Assembly: GCA_024225275.1 (NCBI GenBank)
Contig: JAAEMS010000018.1
Span: 1-38,351 of the forward strand
Direction: 5' to 3'
DNA: 38,351 nucleotides
Origin: Actinomycetes bacterium
Lineage (GTDB): Bacteria > Actinomycetota > Acidimicrobiia > Acidimicrobiales > JAAEMS01
The notes beneath the pieces are model-generated. The model saw only the letters and a program-made list of their open reading frames with translations, had not been told where the DNA came from and searched no databases. The translations under genes and the position numbers were made by a program. Below are positions 14,790 through 22,572 of the stretch, one piece after another (position 1 is the first letter of the stretch; the number at the start of each line of letters is the position of its first letter).

Positions 14790-15743
14790 ATGGCCCAGCT
14801 CACCGCCGGCGACCGCCTCCGCCGCCTCCTCGCGGTTGTGCCGTGGGTGGCCGACAACCCCGGGGTCTCGATAGACGCCGTGGCCGAACGGTTCGCTCTC
14901 GACCGCGATTCCCTTCTGGCCGACTTCGAAGTCATCTTCATGGTTGGTCTGTATCCGTACACTCCTGATCAGCTCATCGACGTGCGCTTCGAAGACGATC
15001 GCATCTGGATCGACTACGCGGACTACTTCGCTCGCCCCCTACGCCTCACCGCCAAACAGGCCCTGGCCCTGGTGGCGGCCGGTTCCTCCCTGCTCGAGGT
15101 CCCCGGCGCCGACCCCGACGGTCCGCTGGCCCGAGGCCTCGACAAGCTCGCTAGTGGGGTGGGAGTCAGTGACCTCGACCAGATCGAGGTGTCACTCGGC
15201 GATGCCCCGGCCGGAGTTCTCGAGCAGCTCCAGGGAGCGGTCAATGGCGCTCGGGCCGTCGAGATCGACTACTACTCATACGGCCGGGACGAGTCCTCGA
15301 CCCGGGTCGTCGAGCCCTGGCGGGTCCACAGCGACCAGGGCCAGTGGTATCTCTCGGGCCACTGCCGCCAAGCGGCGGGGGAGAGGGTGTTCCGGGTCGA
15401 CCGGATCCGCGAGCTCACCGTCCTCGACGAAACCATCGAGGTACCCGACACCTCCCGATCTACGCTGGGCGTCTACCACCCGGCCGACGATGACCCCCGT
15501 GTCACTCTCGAGCTCGAACCCAACGCCGCATGGGTCGCCACCCAATACCCGAACGAAGGGGTGGAAGACCTTGGAGGGGGCCGCACACGGGTCGTCCTGG
15601 CGGTCTCAGCCGAGGCATGGCTCGACCGCCTGCTGGTCCGAGTGGGGCCCGAAGCTCGTGTCGTGGCCGGCCACGACGACACCGGTCTGGTCTCCAGTCG
15701 TAGCCGAGCAGTTGCGAACCGCATTCTGAGTCGGTATCGGTAG
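14790..15743 (+). CDS. pafC: WYL-domain transcriptional regulator PafC
   Basis: A 317-residue partner of PafB with the same organisation: N-terminal helix-turn-helix (residues 5-45) and WYL domain with the motif at 186-188 in GQWYLSGHC. The start is ATG 14790, behind a GGGAGGG-like Shine-Dalgarno sequence; the preceding TTG at 14787 is too close. In many actinobacteria pafC is followed directly by tatA; here signal peptidase, a phosphodiesterase and a zinc-ribbon gene lie between. Confidence 0.92.
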   Translation: MAQLTAGDRLRRLLAVVPWVADNPGVSIDAVAERFALDRDSLLADFEVIFMVGLYPYTPDQLIDVRFEDDRIWIDYADYFARPLRLTAKQALALVAAGSSLLEVPGADPDGPLARGLDKLASGVGVSDLDQIEVSLGDAPAGVLEQLQGAVNGARAVEIDYYSYGRDESSTRVVEPWRVHSDQGQWYLSGHCRQAAGERVFRVDRIRELTVLDETIEVPDTSRSTLGVYHPADDDPRVTLELEPNAAWVATQYPNEGVEDLGGGRTRVVLAVSAEAWLDRLLVRVGPEARVVAGHDDTGLVSSRSRAVANRILSRYR

Positions 15744-15785
15744 AGGCGCCGCCGGGGGCGTCGCAGGCTTACCCCTCGAACCCGC

Positions 15786-15791
15786 TACCGT
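15786..15791 (+). promoter_or_regulatory. -10-like hexamer for lepB
   Basis: TACCGT within CGCTACCGTG ends 9 nt before the ATG at 15801. The same ten bases occur at the minus-strand gene starting at 29660. No Shine-Dalgarno sequence is present. Confidence 0.42.
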
Positions 15792-15800
15792 GGGGCCGAC

Positions 15801-16649
15801 ATGGACTCACCGGACGCGCCAGACGGCAAACCCCCCCACGATCCCGAGGTCGCCTCCTGGGTACGGGACATCCTGGCCTCCGGTATCGAGCAGCCCGCCG
15901 GTGCGGACGAGGGCCAACGTCCAACTGGTCCCGCGCCCAGCGCCATCGAGCCTGCTGCGGCCCCATTGACCGTGCCTCCCATCGAATCCGGAACCAGCCG
16001 GGCGGGTGAACTCTTCGATTCCGACCCCGCCCGCCTCGCGGCCCAACCCCCAGAGCCCGCCATCCTCGCGTACGACGACCGGGTCGACCGCCACGTGGTC
16101 ACCGAGGCCGACGGCTCTCAGAAAGCCCACGGCCTTCGCAACGCCCTCGAATGGGTGGCCGTCCTGGGCGGTGCCTTCATCGTGGCCCTGGTCATCAAGA
16201 CCTTCCTGCTCCAGGCCTTCTTCATCCCTTCCGCCTCCATGAATTCAACCCTGCTCCAGCACGACCGGATCCTCGTCAACAAGCTCAGCTACCACCTCCA
16301 CGACATCAACCACGGCGACATCATCGTGTTCAAGCGGCCCTCGACAGAACCGTCCAGCGACGTCAGAGACCTGGTCAAGCGGGTCATCGGGGTGGCCGGC
16401 GACACGGTCGAGGCTCGCAACGGCGACCTCTTCCTGAACGGCCAGCTCGTCATCGAGCCGTACCTGGACGAAGGCATCATCACCACTGACTTCGGGCCCA
16501 TCACCATTCCCAGCGACCACCTCTTCCTCATGGGCGACAACCGCGGTGACTCCCACGACAGCCGATCGTTCGGCCCCGTCGACGAAGAACTCGTGGTCGG
16601 CCGCGCTTTCGTCCGCGTCTGGCCCTTTAACCGGTTGGGATTGCTGTAG
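15801..16649 (+). CDS. lepB: Signal peptidase I
   Basis: A 282-residue membrane protease that removes signal peptides from exported proteins. A long polar N-terminal extension of about 115 residues, rich in P, A and E, is followed by one membrane segment (about 117-137, WVAVLGGAFIVALVIKTFLL). The catalytic domain then follows. The nucleophile is S146 in PSASM and the general base is K193 in LVKRVIGVAGD. The late motif GDNRGDSHDSRSFGPV is present. The extension is much longer than in typical LepB and probably stays in the cytoplasm. It is convergent with the phosphodiesterase gene. Confidence 0.93.
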   Translation: MDSPDAPDGKPPHDPEVASWVRDILASGIEQPAGADEGQRPTGPAPSAIEPAAAPLTVPPIESGTSRAGELFDSDPARLAAQPPEPAILAYDDRVDRHVVTEADGSQKAHGLRNALEWVAVLGGAFIVALVIKTFLLQAFFIPSASMNSTLLQHDRILVNKLSYHLHDINHGDIIVFKRPSTEPSSDVRDLVKRVIGVAGDTVEARNGDLFLNGQLVIEPYLDEGIITTDFGPITIPSDHLFLMGDNRGDSHDSRSFGPVDEELVVGRAFVRVWPFNRLGLL

Positions 16650-16652
16650 CAA

Positions 16653-16670
16653 ATCCCGGCCGCGCGGGAT
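16653..16670. terminator. Hairpin between convergent lepB and gdpD genes
   Basis: ATCCCG (16653-16658) and CGGGAT (16665-16670) form a perfect stem with a 6-nt GC loop in the 20-nt convergent gap. There is no T-tract on either side, so a terminator role is only likely from position. Confidence 0.4.
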
Positions 16671-17377
16671 CAAGAGTTCCGCGTGATCGCCTCCATGAGG
16701 CGATCCACATGATCGCAGAAGACCCCGTCCACACCTTTGGCGAGGACTTCATCGAGGGCGCGGGGGTGTTGGACGTCCCAGGCCAGAACCTCGAGCTCGA
16801 AGCGGTGGAAGAGGGTGGCCAACCCGCCGCTCCAGTCGGTGTGGTGCATGTTGATGGCGTCGATACCCACCTCGGCCAGGGTTGCCGCCCGCCGTTCGGG
16901 GCCCTCGTCGATGTGTTTGAGGCGGGTGGAGTGGACCAGATGGGCCTCGGTCGTGGGGCGCCACTCGGCCACCACCCTCCAGTCGTGGTGGCACAGCCAC
17001 AGGCCTGATTCGGCATCGAACGACTTGGCCACCTCGATGACTCCGAGACCGGCGGCCGGATCCTTGATGTCGAGGGAAAGCTCGAAGTCGGTCCCGTGGG
17101 CGTCGAAGAGCTCGCTCAGGGTCGGGATATGGGCCGGCAGGTCGGCCCGATCAACCTCAGAAATGGGGCGCTTTCGAAACATGCCCCCCACCTCGCCATC
17201 GTGATCGAGGACGATTTGGCCGTCAGCGGTGATCCAGGCGTCACTCTCTAGACCGGTTGCGCCCAGCCTCAGCGCCAGTTCGAAGGCCTCGAGGGTGTTT
17301 TCGGGGGCGTGGGCCCGTGCTCCCCGGTGGGCGAACCCAATGGGGACGGAGCGGCGACGCGGGACTCGGGCAGCCAT
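16670..17377 (-). CDS. Glycerophosphodiester phosphodiesterase
   Basis: A 235-residue TIM-barrel enzyme that cleaves glycerophosphodiesters to glycerol-3-phosphate and an alcohol. Catalytic motifs are in place: HRG at 17-19 with APENT at 24-28, E44/D46 in GLESDAW, and H59 in VLDHD. The start is set at 17377 (MAARV...), close before the first strand; the frame stays open upstream to 17575 but that part is not conserved-looking. No signal peptide is visible, so it is probably cytoplasmic. It is the only minus-strand gene between 100 and 28166, apart from the left-edge fragment. Confidence 0.9.
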   Translation of the reverse strand: MAARVPRRRSVPIGFAHRGARAHAPENTLEAFELALRLGATGLESDAWITADGQIVLDHDGEVGGMFRKRPISEVDRADLPAHIPTLSELFDAHGTDFELSLDIKDPAAGLGVIEVAKSFDAESGLWLCHHDWRVVAEWRPTTEAHLVHSTRLKHIDEGPERRAATLAEVGIDAINMHHTDWSGGLATLFHRFELEVLAWDVQHPRALDEVLAKGVDGVFCDHVDRLMEAITRNS

Positions 17378-17565
17378 GGCGGGCAGTTTCCCACACCAAA
17401 CGGGACTCCTCGGGCCCAACGGATCAGGGGGTTGGACCGGGCGACCCACAGCCACCCGCTGGGGGAGTGGGCCCTTCGACCTCACTTCTCGTGCCGCCTC
17501 AAGGGTTTTGGGGGTGGTGCCGATGGTGTGAGGGCTTGCCGGGGAATGGCGGAGGAGGAACACAC

Positions 17566-17901
17566 GTGGCGACAATTAGAGCCAGCTGTCCAACTTGCGG
17601 AGATGTGGAGCTGACCACCGCTGATGTGGTGGTACGGGTCTGCGACGACGACGCAACGGGCACCTACTCGTTCATCTGTCTGCACTGCGGACGGACGGTG
17701 GTGAAGCCCGCCGAGAGTCGCACGGTGGACCTGCTCATCGCTTCCGGGGTGCGTCTGATCACCTGGAGCCTGCCTGCTGAGCTGCACGAGCCGAAGGTGG
17801 GGGCTCCGATCTCTCATGACGATCTGCTCGACTTCCATCGCCTCCTCCACGACGAGGACACCCTCGCCGAGGCCCTGGCGATGCTAACTCCCGAACGCTG
17901 A
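17566..17901 (+). CDS. Small zinc-ribbon protein, unknown
   Basis: A 111-residue protein. Two CxxC pairs, C8/C11 (CPTCG) and C38/C41 (CLHCG), make a zinc ribbon over the first 45 residues. The rest is helical and ends [27 protein letters not shown] 17566 is chosen because GGAGGAGG lies 7 nt upstream (17551-17558); the open frame upstream lacks a comparable site. Function is not recognised. It sits ahead of the tat genes in the same direction. The 188 nt between it and the phosphodiesterase start form the divergent promoter region, with no clear motif. Confidence 0.75.
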   Translation: MATIRASCPTCGDVELTTADVVVRVCDDDATGTYSFICLHCGRTVVKPAESRTVDLLIASGVRLITWSLPAELHEPKVGAPISHDDLLDFHRLLHDEDTLAEALAMLTPER

Positions 17902-17926
17902 ACCCAAGCCGGGGTATCTCTACCGG

Positions 17927-17932
17927 TAGGCT
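17927..17932 (+). promoter_or_regulatory. -10-like hexamer for tatA/B
   Basis: TAGGCT ends 6 nt before the ATG at 17939. It overlaps a perfect 10-bp palindrome CTACCGGTAG (17920-17929), a possible operator. Confidence 0.42.
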
Positions 17933-17938
17933 GGAGAC

Positions 17939-18412
17939 ATGTTCAACATCGGAGGCGGTGAGGCCCTCGTCATCCTGCTGGTTGCCCTCATCATTCTCGG
18001 CCCCGAGCGGCTGCCCCAGGCCGCCCGCCAGATGGGCCAATGGGCCACCGAGCTCCGACGGATGTCCGGCGGTTTCCAGGACGAACTGAAATCGGCAATC
18101 GATATCCCCGACGACGTACGCGCCGACCTCAAATCCGTGATCAACACCCCCCGCCAGATCCGCCAGGAGATCAGCCAGACCCTCACCGGGGGATCCGTCG
18201 GCGGCACCAAGGCCGCCAACAGGCCGGCCACCCAACCCGGATCCGGCGACGAGCCCATCGTGAAACCCGGCGAGTACCAGGCTGCTGAACAGCCCACCAT
18301 GCGGGCCGGCGACGATGTCGAAGCGGCGGCCGCCGAGGCTACCGAAGCCGGCCGCCAGGACGTAACCGAGCAACCCCCTGGTCAGGGTCCATCCGCCACT
18401 GAGGGCTCCTGA
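17939..18412 (+). CDS. Twin-arginine translocase subunit TatA/TatB
   Basis: A 157-residue protein of the Sec-independent export system. One N-terminal membrane helix (residues 6-20, GEALVILLVALIILG) is followed by the hinge GPERLPQAARQMGQW and an amphipathic helix. The segment MFNIGGGEALVILL and the GPERLP hinge are closer to TatB than to TatA. Residues about 80-157 are a disordered A/P/E/T-rich tail. tatC starts 9 nt after the stop, so the two are co-transcribed. Only one TatA/B gene is in the window, so a separate TatA is probably elsewhere. Confidence 0.9.
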   Translation: MFNIGGGEALVILLVALIILGPERLPQAARQMGQWATELRRMSGGFQDELKSAIDIPDDVRADLKSVINTPRQIRQEISQTLTGGSVGGTKAANRPATQPGSGDEPIVKPGEYQAAEQPTMRAGDDVEAAAAEATEAGRQDVTEQPPGQGPSATEGS

Positions 18413-18421
18413 ACGCACCCC

Positions 18422-19195
18422 ATGACCGAAGCCTCTGCACCAGCCGAGCACGATGACGGGCGCATGTCGCTCATGGAACACATCGGCGAGTTCCGCGACC
18501 GGATGGTCAAGACGGCGACGGCCGTCTTCGTAGGAGCACTCGTCGGCTGGTTCCTGTTTCCCAGGCTCCTCGACTTCGCCAAGGGCCCATACTGCGACAT
18601 TCAGCCCAGCGTGGAGGAGTGCCGGTTCCTCCAGACCGAGGTGCTCGAACAGTTCTCGATCCGATTGACCGTGGCCGGCTACTCCGGACTCGCACTGGCC
18701 ATGCCGGTCATCCTCTGGCAGCTCTGGCGGTTCATCACACCCGGGCTCCACCAGCATGAGAAGCGATACGCCGTGCCTTTCGTGCTCTCGGGCATCGTCC
18801 TGTTCGTTCTGGGCGCGTCGCTGGCCTTCTGGACGGTGCCCCGGGCCTTGGCCTTCCTGGTCGGTATCGGGGGTGATGGCCAGTTCGAGACCTTCTTCAC
18901 CGCGTCGAACTACCTGAGCTTTTTGGTCAAGATGATGATCGGCTTCGGGCTCGGTTTCGAGTTCCCGATCCTGCTCGTCTTCCTCCAGCTCGCAGGACTG
19001 ATCCGCCCCGAGCAGCTCGGGAGCTGGCGCCGCTATGCGGTCGTGGCCATCGTGGTCCTGGTGGCCGTCATCACGCCCAGCGGCGACCCCTTCAGCCTGA
19101 TGGTGCTGTCGGTGCCGATGTATCTCTTCTACGAGATGTCGATCATCTTGGGCCGGCTCCTGACCCGACGTCGATCCGCCACCCCGGCCAACTGA
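18422..19195 (+). CDS. tatC: Twin-arginine translocase subunit TatC
   Basis: A 257-residue polytopic receptor for twin-arginine signal peptides, with six membrane segments. The N-terminal MSLMEHIGEFRDRMVK matches the conserved HLxELRxR region. FITPGLHQHEKRYA is the typical first periplasmic/cytoplasmic loop with the PGL.xxE pattern. FGLGFEFPILLVFL carries the conserved FE.P residues. Immediately downstream is the helicase gene, as in mycobacteria. Confidence 0.94.
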   Translation: MTEASAPAEHDDGRMSLMEHIGEFRDRMVKTATAVFVGALVGWFLFPRLLDFAKGPYCDIQPSVEECRFLQTEVLEQFSIRLTVAGYSGLALAMPVILWQLWRFITPGLHQHEKRYAVPFVLSGIVLFVLGASLAFWTVPRALAFLVGIGGDGQFETFFTASNYLSFLVKMMIGFGLGFEFPILLVFLQLAGLIRPEQLGSWRRYAVVAIVVLVAVITPSGDPFSLMVLSVPMYLFYEMSIILGRLLTRRRSATPAN

Positions 19196-19213
19196 CCGTG
19201 GGGCCGGCATACC

Positions 19214-21889
19214 TTGGGTAGGGCCACCCCTCGCCAACGGCTCCTCGATCGCTACGACTTCGAGCCCGACCGATTTCAGCACGAGGCCTTCGACGCCCTC
19301 GACCGGGACCACAACGTCCTGGTCGCGGCTCCCACCGGCTCGGGCAAGACAGTGGTGGCCGACTATGCCGTCGAGCTGGCTCTCGACCGCGGCGTTCGCC
19401 TCTTCTACACGACCCCCATCAAGGCCCTGTCCAACCAGAAGTACCGAGAGCTGGTCCAGGTCCATGGGTCGGGCCGGGTCGGGTTGCTCACCGGCGACAA
19501 CAGCATCAACGGCAACGCCGACCTGGTGGTCATGACCACCGAGGTGCTGCGCAACATGATCTACGCGTCGTCCTCGGCGCTCAACACTCTCGGATACGTG
19601 GTGCTCGACGAGGTGCACTACCTCCAGGACACCTGGCGGGGCCCGGTGTGGGAGGAAGTCATCATCCACGCTCCTCCCGAGGTCAGCTTGGTGTGCCTGT
19701 CGGCCACCGTGTCGAATGCCGGCGAGCTGGCCGAGTGGATCACCGATGCCCGAGGCCGGTGCGACGTCGTGGTCGAAACCGAGCGGCCGGTCGAGCTCCG
19801 CAACCTCTACATGGTGGGCGACCGAACCTCAGAGCAACTCCACCTCGTTCCCACTCTGGTAGAAGGCCGACCCAACCGTGAGGCCGACCGCTTCGACGGC
19901 GAGTCCGGGGCAGGCGGACGACGAGGCCGCCGTCAGGGCGGAGGGGGGCGGCGCCGCTGGTACACACCGCGCCGGGTGCCGGTCATCGAGCTCCTGGATG
20001 ACGAAGACCTCCTGCCGGCCATCACCTTCATCTTCAGTCGCGCCGGCTGCGACGATGCGGTCAAGGCGTGTCTCGACGCCGGCCTGTGCCTCACCGACAA
20101 TCGCGAGCGCGACCGCATCCGCGAGATCGTGGCCGAGCGGCTGGGCGGGCTCGACCGCACCGACCTCCGGGTCCTGGGCCACGACCGGTTCATCGCCGGG
20201 CTCGACAACGGGGTCGCCGCCCACCACGCCGGCATGGTTCCGGCGTTCAAGGAGACGGTCGAAGCCTGCTTCACCGAGGGGCTGGTCAAGGCCGTCTTCG
20301 CGACGGAGACCTTGGCCCTGGGCATCAACATGCCCGCCCGCAGCGTCGTCATCGAGAAGCTCAGCAAGTTCACCGGAGAGACCCACGAAACCCTCACCCC
20401 CGGCGAGTACACCCAGCTGACCGGGCGGGCCGGGCGCCGAGGCATCGACGACATCGGCCACGCCATAGTGCTCTGGACACCGTGGACCTCCTTCGGTGAG
20501 GTGGCCGGGCTGGCGGCCAGCCGCAATTTCGCCCTGAAGTCGGCTTTCAAACCCAGCTACAACATGGCAGCCAACCTGGTGTTGCGCTACGACGAACCCC
20601 TGGCTCGAGACCTGCTCAGCCGGTCCTTCGCCCAGTTCCAGTCCGACCGGGACCTGTCCGAGCTCGAACACCGCCGTGACCAACGCAAGGCCGACCTCGA
20701 CAAGCGCCGCGAATCGGCCCGCAGCCCGTTCGGCGACATCGAGGAGTTCGACGAGCTGGCCCGCCAGATGCAGCCTCACCCCTCGGCCCCGGCCGTCGAC
20801 GAGATCATCGACTCCGTCAGCCGACTCAAGCCCGGCGATATCGTCCGTCTCGACGGCCACCCCCGCGATGGTCGGGTGGCCGTGCTCTCGGTGGCCAACC
20901 GGGGGCGGATCATGCGCCTCAAGGGGATCGACGCCGGCGGACGGTTGGTGTCGCTCTCCAGCGACGATCTCGAACAGCCCCTCGTGCCCGCCGGTCAGAT
21001 CGAGCTACCCAGGCCATTCGCACCCAACCGCCGATCGTTCCAGAACGAGGTCGTCGACTCCCTGCACCGGTCCCGCCTCCGGGGCCGCACCCGAAGGGGG
21101 CCCGACCACCAGGCTCGCACCGTCCCCGACATCGACCATCCGGTGGCCGACGACCCCGACCTCCATCAACGGCTCCGAGCCCTCGACCGCCAACGCCGAC
21201 TCGAACGCGACGTGGCCGATCTCGACCACCGGCTCGAGCAGCGCCGCGACGCCATCGTCCGGGCCTTCGATGAGATCATCACGATCCTGCGCGAACGCCA
21301 CTACCTCATCGACTGGGATCTGACCGAGCGCGGGGTCCGTCTCACCCGGATCTACCACGAGGCCGATTTCCTGATTGCGGAAACCATCGAAGAAGGCCTC
21401 TTCGACGGGCTCGACGCCCCATCCCTGGCCGCCGTCGCGTCCGTGTTCGTGTACGAGCACCGCAGTAGCACCCCGCCCCCAGCACCCTGGTTCCCTTCCG
21501 GCGAGGTTCGCCGACGGGTGACCCGCATCGAGAAGCTCCACAAGGCCATGTCACGCCGGGAACGGGCGGCCGGTCTCGACGTCACCCGGGCCCCCGACGC
21601 CGGATTCGCGGCCCTGGCCCACGGATGGGCGGCCGGTGCCGGATTGGCCACTGTGCTCGACGACGAGGAGGTCACCGCCGGTGATTTCGTGAGGGTTGTC
21701 AAACAGCTGGTCGACCTTCTCAAACAGCTCGGTGAGCTGGCCCCCGATCCCGCCACCGCCCGCGCCGCCCGCCAGGCCGCCGACCGTCTCCACCGCGACG
21801 TGGTGGCCGCATCATCGGTCGTCTCCGCCGGACTCGACGACAATGAGGACCATGACGACGGTGGGTCCGCCCCAGCCGCGAACCGGTGA
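19214..21889 (+). CDS. helY: Ski2/Mtr4-like DExH-box RNA helicase (HelY type)
   Basis: An 891-residue helicase. Walker A APTGSGKT is at 39-46, the DEVH box at 132-135, motif III SAT in VCLSATVSN, and motif VI in QLTGRAGRRGID. A basic R/G-rich insert at about residue 230 is followed by the second RecA domain, and a DSHCT-type C-terminal domain follows. It probably unwinds structured RNA. The TTG start (19214) is the first in frame after tatC, giving MGRATPRQRLLDRYDFEPDRFQ. Its stop overlaps the GTG of the next gene (GTGA), so they are coupled. Confidence 0.92.
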   Translation: MGRATPRQRLLDRYDFEPDRFQHEAFDALDRDHNVLVAAPTGSGKTVVADYAVELALDRGVRLFYTTPIKALSNQKYRELVQVHGSGRVGLLTGDNSINGNADLVVMTTEVLRNMIYASSSALNTLGYVVLDEVHYLQDTWRGPVWEEVIIHAPPEVSLVCLSATVSNAGELAEWITDARGRCDVVVETERPVELRNLYMVGDRTSEQLHLVPTLVEGRPNREADRFDGESGAGGRRGRRQGGGGRRRWYTPRRVPVIELLDDEDLLPAITFIFSRAGCDDAVKACLDAGLCLTDNRERDRIREIVAERLGGLDRTDLRVLGHDRFIAGLDNGVAAHHAGMVPAFKETVEACFTEGLVKAVFATETLALGINMPARSVVIEKLSKFTGETHETLTPGEYTQLTGRAGRRGIDDIGHAIVLWTPWTSFGEVAGLAASRNFALKSAFKPSYNMAANLVLRYDEPLARDLLSRSFAQFQSDRDLSELEHRRDQRKADLDKRRESARSPFGDIEEFDELARQMQPHPSAPAVDEIIDSVSRLKPGDIVRLDGHPRDGRVAVLSVANRGRIMRLKGIDAGGRLVSLSSDDLEQPLVPAGQIELPRPFAPNRRSFQNEVVDSLHRSRLRGRTRRGPDHQARTVPDIDHPVADDPDLHQRLRALDRQRRLERDVADLDHRLEQRRDAIVRAFDEIITILRERHYLIDWDLTERGVRLTRIYHEADFLIAETIEEGLFDGLDAPSLAAVASVFVYEHRSSTPPPAPWFPSGEVRRRVTRIEKLHKAMSRRERAAGLDVTRAPDAGFAALAHGWAAGAGLATVLDDEEVTAGDFVRVVKQLVDLLKQLGELAPDPATARAARQAADRLHRDVVAASSVVSAGLDDNEDHDDGGSAPAANR

Positions 21890-22497
21890 CCATCCGCCGG
21901 GGCGAGGAGTGGGGCACGGCTGGCCCGCTGGGCCCTGACGGGGTGGTGGTGACCTCTGACTCCGAGGCCAACGAGATCATCACCGCCGCCCGCCGGGACC
22001 GCACCGACCCTCCCGAGCTCGGTCTGCTCGGCGGTGACCTGTGTCGGACGGTCGGCGGTCGGGGCGACCGCGACCGGCTGGCCACCGATGCCGCCCAGCG
22101 GCTACCCATCGATCTCGGGGTGGCCCTGCTCGACGGAGGAGTCAAGGTGTTCGTGGCCCATCTCGTGGTTCCCGCCCGGGCCTGGCTGGGTCCGTGGACG
22201 GTGGTCATGAACGCCGGCTGGTTGGGCGAGTGGCAGTTCGCCCCCGCCTCTCATCCCAACGACGGTCGCCTCGACGTTCTCGAGGGATCGGTACCACTGA
22301 AGGACCTCGCCACCTTCCGTCTTCGGGCCCGGGCCGGAGCCCACATCCCCCATCCCGGCATCACTACCCGGCGCACCGAAGCAGTACAGTTCGAGTTCGA
22401 CCGACCACGCCCTGTGGTGGTCGACGGTCGGCCGGCGGGGAGAGCCCGCACCATCTCGATCAGGGTCGAACCCGACCGTCTTCTCTGCGTGGTCTGA
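21886..22497 (+). CDS. C-terminal lobe of a diacylglycerol/lipid kinase fold, kinase part missing
   Basis: A 203-residue protein. LGLLGGDLCRTVGG (about 45-58) aligns by pattern with the substrate-side segment of lipid kinases, VMNAGWLGEWQFAPASHPNDGRLDVL (about 106-131) with their second-lobe signature, and VVDGRPAG near the end with their VDGE motif. The N-terminal GGDGT nucleotide-binding lobe is absent, so kinase activity is doubtful. The GTG start overlaps the helicase stop. It could be a binding protein derived from a kinase. Relationship is read by eye, not by search. Confidence 0.6.
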   Translation: MTIRRGEEWGTAGPLGPDGVVVTSDSEANEIITAARRDRTDPPELGLLGGDLCRTVGGRGDRDRLATDAAQRLPIDLGVALLDGGVKVFVAHLVVPARAWLGPWTVVMNAGWLGEWQFAPASHPNDGRLDVLEGSVPLKDLATFRLRARAGAHIPHPGITTRRTEAVQFEFDRPRPVVVDGRPAGRARTISIRVEPDRLLCVV

Positions 22498-22558
22498 ACC
22501 TGGGTGGGTTCGCGGCCCCAAGGGCCGTGGCATCCGCCGAACACCGCCCGGAACCCAA

Positions 22559-22564
22559 TACTGT
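22559..22564 (+). promoter_or_regulatory. -10-like hexamer for the ThyX-like gene
   Basis: TACTGT ends 8 nt before the GTG at 22573. The same hexamer and spacing precede the crotonase gene on the minus strand. Confidence 0.42.
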
Positions 22565-22572
22565 GTCGAGCC

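Noticed and set aside
17384..17390. GAAACT-like hexamer before the phosphodiesterase start
   Set aside because: The distance fits but it matches TANNNT at too few positions.
17759..19669. 636-codon open frame on the minus strand
   Set aside because: It runs antisense across the zinc-ribbon, tatA/B, tatC and helicase genes, all clearly real on the plus strand.
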